A stretch of 9,924 bases of DNA from CADEDV01 sp036374495 (GTDB lineage Bacteria > Bacteroidota > Bacteroidia > Chitinophagales > Chitinophagaceae): NCBI GenBank assembly GCA_965652975.1, contig CBFGYO010000145.1, forward strand, positions 1 through 9,924, written 5' to 3'. The translations under genes were made by a program, and so were the position numbers. The notes beneath the pieces are model-generated. The model was not told where the DNA came from. It did no database searches and worked only from the letters and a program-made list of their open reading frames with translations. Positions 6,410-9,924 of the stretch are shown here, piece after piece; position 1 is the first letter of the stretch; every line of letters starts with the position of its first letter.

Positions 6410-6444
6410 AAAATCGGTATATAGACTTAGGCATTACCGTTTTT
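6410..6444 (+). terminator. Candidate intrinsic terminator after the 76-residue gene
   Basis: Starting six bases after the stop codon, aaaa-t-cggta (6410-6419) can pair with taccg-tttt (6435-6443), leaving one bulged T and a 15-base loop. A run of T residues (6440-6444) ends the stem. The stem is short, so this is a moderate candidate. Confidence 0.45.
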
Positions 6445-6545
6445 ATACGTAAACATATTTGGCCGGGTATTTTTTAATTTTATTATTAGTAATCAATACG
6501 GATGAGGATTTACTCGCAGTGACGGCAACTTACCCCAAGCATTAG

Positions 6546-6561
6546 CGTTCAAAAATGAACG
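6546..6561. promoter_or_regulatory. Short dyad upstream of the AraC-family gene
   Basis: A perfect 6-base inverted repeat (cgttca, tgaacg) with a four-A spacer lies 90-105 bases before the chosen AraC start. It could be an operator or a leader hairpin. Its second half includes the ATG of a 14-codon frame (6555-6599) that ends seven bases before the alternative GTG start of the regulator gene. Confidence 0.3.
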
Positions 6562-6650
6562 ATCCGGCGGGCTCTGACTTTCTGGTACAACATAAATAAA
6601 GCTTTGTGTTGAAGAAAACAATCATCCATTACTTAGACAAAGCATCAGCG

Positions 6651-7640
6651 ATGATTAATTTACGGATGAGTTCGTTCACATATGGCCCCATACTTACCCA
6701 GCCCGGTTTTCCCGCCTCGTACAAAGACAGCAGGATTAGCGGCAGTGAACAGGTATATGCCGAGGGCACGTATGGTGTGATATTTTTGCAATCAATTCCC
6801 GCTGGAAGTATTACGTTTCTATACACGATTTTCAAATTGAAAGAGGATATGGCGCTGGACTTTCAATGTGCACCACAAACCATACAGGTGCATGCCGCTA
6901 TGAAAAACGATAGCCTTTTTCATATCATGGGCATTGGCGATCTGCATTTTTGTGAAGGACAATTTAACCTTCTTGATTCAGTAAGGCTTGATGGAAGTTA
7001 TTACCTGGAAAAGGACAACGAATACCGCACGCTACATATCGACTTTTCTTCCACTTTTCTTGACAAGCTGTTACCGGCAATGCCTTATCTCGAAGCCTGG
7101 ATTGCATCAGGCAATGAAATTTCCAGGGTACTTTTTCAATCCAACGGCTGGTTGTCATTGCAGCAGCGAGAACTTCTCAACCAGGTCCTATATAATCCAT
7201 ATTCCGGCAGCATGCAAACCGTATACCGCGAAATAAAGGCGATGGAGTTTATGTTGTTGTTACTGTCACAGGATACTATCGACGTTACACCCGCCATGCA
7301 CCTCACCCGTAGACATATCAACGCTATTGAACAGTCGCGTATCATTATGGATGAGGCCTTCGACCAACACCTGAATATTGCTACGCTGTCTGAACAAACC
7401 GGGATGACCGAATTCAAACTCAAAGCAGGCTTCCGAAAAATATTTGGTATCAGTATATTCGAATACTTCCTTCAAACCCGGATGCGTGTAGCCCGTGATC
7501 TTCTCCTGCAAACAGACAAACCTATCAAAGAAATTGCCCTGCTTACCGGCTACTCCAGCAAGCAAAGCTTCCTGCACGCATTTAAGAAATTCTACCACGA
7601 TACACCAGGCTCGTATAGGAGGAATCAGCAGGAAAGATAA
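6651..7640 (+). CDS. AraC-family transcriptional regulator
   Basis: About 329 residues. The N-terminal two thirds (1-215) has no sequence signature I can name and is probably the sensing and dimerisation domain. The C-terminal AraC domain covers about 225-325. Its first helix-turn-helix is IATLSEQTGMTEFKLKAGFRKIFG (243-266, recognition helix EFKLKAGFRKIF). Its second is IKEIALLTGYSSKQSFLHAFKKFY followed by DTPGSYR (292-323), which has the family's GY/F-S and P-x-x-YR signature. The ATG at 6651 is chosen; an in-frame GTG at 6606 would add 15 residues, with an in-frame TAA just before it. Stand-alone AraC regulators often control neighbours, and the MauE operon 450 bases downstream is the nearest same-strand target. 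The TAA stop lies in a gataaaa sequence like the repeat that follows. Confidence 0.9.
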   Translation: MINLRMSSFTYGPILTQPGFPASYKDSRISGSEQVYAEGTYGVIFLQSIPAGSITFLYTIFKLKEDMALDFQCAPQTIQVHAAMKNDSLFHIMGIGDLHFCEGQFNLLDSVRLDGSYYLEKDNEYRTLHIDFSSTFLDKLLPAMPYLEAWIASGNEISRVLFQSNGWLSLQQRELLNQVLYNPYSGSMQTVYREIKAMEFMLLLLSQDTIDVTPAMHLTRRHINAIEQSRIIMDEAFDQHLNIATLSEQTGMTEFKLKAGFRKIFGISIFEYFLQTRMRVARDLLLQTDKPIKEIALLTGYSSKQSFLHAFKKFYHDTPGSYRRNQQER

Positions 7641-7652
7641 AACTTAGGGATA

Positions 7653-7818
7653 GATAAAAAGATGAAAGATAAAAGATAAAAGTTTTTTTGACAGGAGCCC
7701 AAAATGTCTGGCTCATTAACGAGGCATAACAGTATTAATAGTATACACTTAGACCTATGATAAATAAATAGAGTATCCGACTTGATACACTTTTATCTTT
7801 TATCTTTCAATTTTTATC
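7653..7818. repeat. Opposed heptamer arrays forming a long inverted repeat (element C)
   Basis: The left arm (7653-7683) and right arm (7789-7818) are near-perfect complements. The inner 21 bases (7663-7683 against 7789-7809) match exactly, and the outer part differs by a small indel. Both arms have a 7-base period (agataaa on one side, cttttat on the other). A run of seven T residues closes the left arm (7683-7689). The 105-base loop holds a smaller hairpin, gagcc (7695-7699) with ggctc (7710-7714). The element begins 13 bases after the AraC stop and shares its unit with the element at 1229-1308. It probably forms the 3' end of the AraC transcript. Confidence 0.75.
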
Positions 7819-8089
7819 TCTCATAAGGGTTTCCATTTAGGTATAAAAACTCCCTCATTTTTTTATTAGCACCTTTTTCTCTTGATAAGTTTACGGTTAT
7901 TCATATCGGTAACCTTTTCATACGTATATATCACCTCAAAAATTTGGATCTGGGTAGTTGCATTGTCGATCTTCACTGTCGGTTATAAATTACCCTGTAA
8001 CGAATTACCGACAACCACCTTAATCAACAGTGCAGCAGTTAGGGTGTAGTGATTAGTAGCTTAATAAAATTTCAATCAATCCACAAATT
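7819..8089. other. Gene-free upstream region of the MauE operon
   Basis: With element C, this makes a 449-base gap without a gene. All frames here are short, and those I read on the minus strand from ATG codons end within about 15 codons. Visible structure is limited to an inverted repeat of 7-base arms (tgtcggt at 7977-7983, accgaca at 8007-8013) and, within it, a direct repeat aattacc at 7988 and 8003. The promoter of the MauE gene must lie here, but no convincing -33/-7 pair was found. I see no riboswitch or tRNA. Confidence 0.5.
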
Positions 8090-8560
8090 ATGTATTGGAA
8101 AAATTTGGCAGCGGAGGTAATCAGCAGTTTATTGATCCTGTTATTCGTATATACAGCAATCAGTAAGCTGCTCGATTACCAAACCTTTCGAATGCAACTG
8201 TCGAAATCGCCATTTATAACAGCGTATGCGGTCACAATTTCCTGGGCGCTCCCACTCGTTGAAGTGCTGGTGGCAGGCTTGTTGCTTTTTAATCGTACCC
8301 GCATCTTAGGGTTGTATACATCCCTTTTCTTAATAACCATGTTTACAACATACATCTATGCAATGCTGCAGTACAGTTATGATATTCCCTGCTCCTGTGG
8401 TGGTGTATTGGCAAAGATGAGTTGGACGCAGCATTTGTGGTTTAATATTGGTTTCGTCGTGATTGCAATTACCGGGATATTGCTGGAAACTGCCAGGTCG
8501 GGTATCAAAAAGCCTGCTCCATCCCAATTACCGCCAATAGTATACTCAACAATATCCTGA
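8090..8560 (+). CDS. MauE/DoxX-like four-helix redox-associated membrane protein
   Basis: A 156-residue membrane protein with four predicted helices at about 8-28, 45-67, 72-95 and 114-133. Positive charges (NRTR after helix 2, ARSGIKK after helix 4) place both ends in the cytoplasm, so the PCSCGG motif (Cys101 and Cys103) between helices 3 and 4 faces the periplasm. This layout and the paired Cys match the MauE/DoxX-type proteins common in Bacteroidota. MauE is needed for methylamine dehydrogenase maturation and is thought to help disulfide chemistry. No mau genes are present here, so the role is probably a different disulfide or redox step on an exported protein. The ATG at 8090 starts close to helix 1, and the stop is three bases before the next start, so the two genes are one operon. 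Confidence 0.85.
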   Translation: MYWKNLAAEVISSLLILLFVYTAISKLLDYQTFRMQLSKSPFITAYAVTISWALPLVEVLVAGLLLFNRTRILGLYTSLFLITMFTTYIYAMLQYSYDIPCSCGGVLAKMSWTQHLWFNIGFVVIAITGILLETARSGIKKPAPSQLPPIVYSTIS

Positions 8561-8563
8561 TCT

Positions 8564-9667
8564 GTGAAAAATAAATTTTTGATCTCCTTAAATAAAGCAG
8601 TGATGGCATACCGGCAATTTAGAAACACTTTAATCTTAATCGTAGCCGTAATGACAATTGCTATCAGTCTGGTGACATTGTTAGCCTGGATAGCATTGCA
8701 CCCTATTCATCTCCCAAATGGATTCAATCGACGAATCATTAAGAAGGAGTTAACGCTGCTGCATGTGTCGGAGAATAGCAGCAATGTAAATGGTGTGAGT
8801 GGGGCAAGTCAATACCGATATTATTTCCGTACGATAGACCCGGCCCGTATTTGGTCGACCGATCACAGCTTGCAAAACAGTAAATTGATCCAGTTGCGGA
8901 TACCAAATAGCGAAAGAATCGCTTCAGCCTTTTACAGCGTGGTAGATTCGCCAGTGGTGCATATAATGGCGGGAAATGGCCCGGCTATTATCCAGGCGCA
9001 CCTGGCAGGATATGAACCGTTCATATCGCGCTTCCCGACAGCTTTATTTACGCGAGCAGTGAAAATTTCTACCAACACCTATGTGTTTCGTGGATTTGAT
9101 ACAACGGAAAAAAAGGCGGGCCAGCTTTTTATAAAGGGCAATCCGAAATCGGGTGATATCATGCGAAGGAAAAACATCACTGGCAATACAATCGATGCTG
9201 CGGGGATCAGCACCGATGGACAATTGAGTTATGATGCCAGTACTGGCCTGCTCCTGTATGTCTCCTTTTACAGTAACCAGGTTTTTTGTTTAGATACCAA
9301 CCTGCAGCTCTTGTATGCAGGGCGCACGATCGATACGGTGAGCAGGCCCCAGGTGGAAATTGGCAGTGCAGGCAATACTGTCACTGCCAGTTCACCCGCC
9401 AGGGTAATTAATAGCCGAAGTAAAGTTGCAGAAGGACGGTTGTACGTAGTATCCAAACTCAAAGCGGATAATGAGGATATCGAAGACTTTCGAAACAATG
9501 CGATAATTGACACTTATGATACACCAACAGGTAATTATATGGGAAGTTTTTATTTACCCTATTACAAGCGTGAAAAGTTTACTGATTTCAGTGTGGTGAG
9601 GGACAAGCTTGTTGTTGTCTATAAAACTCATGTGGCCGTATACCAGTTGCCGGCAAAACGGCCTTGA
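8564..9667 (+). CDS. Membrane-anchored extracytoplasmic protein, propeller-like, unknown function
   Basis: A 367-residue protein with a short basic N-terminus, one transmembrane helix (about 21-44, NTLILIVAVMTIAISLVTLL) and a large periplasmic part. The part after about 80 shows repeated strand-turn-strand stretches ending in short hydrophobic strands, for example GLLLYVSFYSNQVFCLD (228-244), GRLYVVSKL (291-299) and KLVVVYKTHVAVYQL (348-362). These look like beta-propeller blades. There is one Cys (242) and no catalytic signature I recognise. Proteins of this shape commonly follow MauE genes in Bacteroidota, but I know of no assigned function. The GTG at 8564, three bases after the MauE stop, is taken as the start. 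An ATG at 8603 would remove 13 residues and leave the anchor intact. Confidence 0.78.
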   Translation: MKNKFLISLNKAVMAYRQFRNTLILIVAVMTIAISLVTLLAWIALHPIHLPNGFNRRIIKKELTLLHVSENSSNVNGVSGASQYRYYFRTIDPARIWSTDHSLQNSKLIQLRIPNSERIASAFYSVVDSPVVHIMAGNGPAIIQAHLAGYEPFISRFPTALFTRAVKISTNTYVFRGFDTTEKKAGQLFIKGNPKSGDIMRRKNITGNTIDAAGISTDGQLSYDASTGLLLYVSFYSNQVFCLDTNLQLLYAGRTIDTVSRPQVEIGSAGNTVTASSPARVINSRSKVAEGRLYVVSKLKADNEDIEDFRNNAIIDTYDTPTGNYMGSFYLPYYKREKFTDFSVVRDKLVVVYKTHVAVYQLPAKRP

Positions 9668-9671
9668 ACAT

Positions 9672-9689
9672 ATTTTTTGCGCAAAAAAT
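9672..9689. repeat. 18-bp perfect palindrome after the propeller-like gene
   Basis: The sequence attttttgc-gcaaaaaat is perfectly self-complementary and starts five bases after the stop codon. As RNA it could form a weak A-U stem with a GCGC loop; as DNA it is a symmetric site. A second dyad, cagtta (9776-9781) with taactg (9791-9796), lies in the same 193-base gap before the next gene. Either could be part of a 3' end or a regulatory site for the following gene. Confidence 0.5.
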
Positions 9690-9860
9690 CCTGCCGCGCT
9701 GCAATATGGTGGAATGGTGAGCCTGCCTCATGATCAGGCAACCGCGAAGATCCGCCGCATGCGAACGTGCCGGGACAGTTATCATGCTGGTAACTGAACA
9801 GGGGAAGCCGAAAACCTGTATTAGAGTAGGCAATATTTTGAACTTTTAATAACATTAAGT

Positions 9861-9924
9861 ATGAAAAAGTTATCATTTTTAGTAGCCGTTTTGGCTGTGG
9901 TGTTTGCTGTGGGGAGTGCGTTTA
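9861..9924 (+). CDS. Exported small protein, signal peptide only (runs off right edge)
   Basis: An ATG at 9861 opens a frame that stays open to the window end and gives 21 residues: a basic start (MKKLS), a long hydrophobic core (FLVAVLAVVFAV) and GSAF, where signal-peptidase cleavage would be expected soon. This is a Sec signal peptide. The start resembles the small secreted proteins (DUF6520-like, about 80-90 residues with Cys pairs) that I recall beside MauE genes in Bacteroidota, but the diagnostic part is outside the window. A partial -7-like element, tattttg (9834-9840), lies 20 bases upstream. If it is Cys-rich, the MauE-like protein upstream would be a natural partner for forming its disulfides. 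Confidence 0.7.
   Translation, partial: MKKLSFLVAVLAVVFAVGSAF

Noticed and set aside
6171..6434. Minus-strand 87-codon frame
   Set aside because: It lies over the 76-residue gene, which has the better start and a more protein-like composition, and it covers that gene's terminator-like hairpin.
6405..6650. Possible tRNA or riboswitch in the gap before the AraC gene
   Set aside because: No cloverleaf, CCA-type end or recognisable riboswitch core was seen; only short dyads are present.
9588..9876. Two overlapping minus-strand frames near the right end
   Set aside because: They cover the end of the propeller-like gene and the signal-peptide start on the plus strand, and their translations lack domain or signal features.

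Overview
The window looks like chromosomal DNA from a member of the phylum Bacteroidota, most likely the Chitinophagaceae (Chitinophaga/Niastella-like). The evidence is moderate GC content, almost no Shine-Dalgarno sequences, a FecI-type ECF sigma factor, a MauE-type membrane protein followed by a membrane-anchored propeller-like protein, and A/T-rich short tandem arrays between genes. This placement rests on protein style, not on any marker gene. No rRNA, tRNA, CRISPR array, insertion sequence or integrase was seen.

Left part (1-1312): the first codons of a lipoprotein gene run off the left edge on the minus strand. Next come an octamer-based inverted repeat, a small XRE-type regulator (minus) and an ECF sigma factor (plus) that diverges from it. 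The sigma gene has no anti-sigma partner here. It ends inside a long near-perfect hairpin made of heptamer repeats, which sits between convergent genes.

Centre (1313-6093): a compact minus-strand operon reads STAS-like small protein, soluble PAS histidine kinase, NarL/LuxR-type response regulator. Diverging from it is one large plus-strand gene of about 811 codons. It fuses an alpha-oxoamine synthase (the PLP fold of serine palmitoyltransferase, BioF and Kbl) to a FemAB/BioF2-like GNAT acyltransferase. The two halves could make and then N-acylate a long-chain amino-ketone, as in sphingolipid or sulfonolipid synthesis. This is the most interesting gene in the window. The divergent two-component system is its obvious candidate regulator, but that link is positional only.

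Right part (6094-9924): a 76-residue conserved-looking small protein, an AraC-family regulator, a 449-base gene-free stretch that starts with a second heptamer inverted repeat, then a likely operon of a four-helix MauE/DoxX-like redox membrane protein and a membrane-anchored propeller-like protein. The window ends in the signal peptide of a further small exported protein.

Three gene ends (XRE, sigma factor, AraC) are each followed at once by opposed arrays of 7- or 8-bp units that can fold into long hairpins. In two of them the stop codon lies in or beside the first repeat-like sequence. They probably act as terminators or mRNA 3' ends, and they look like a dispersed family.
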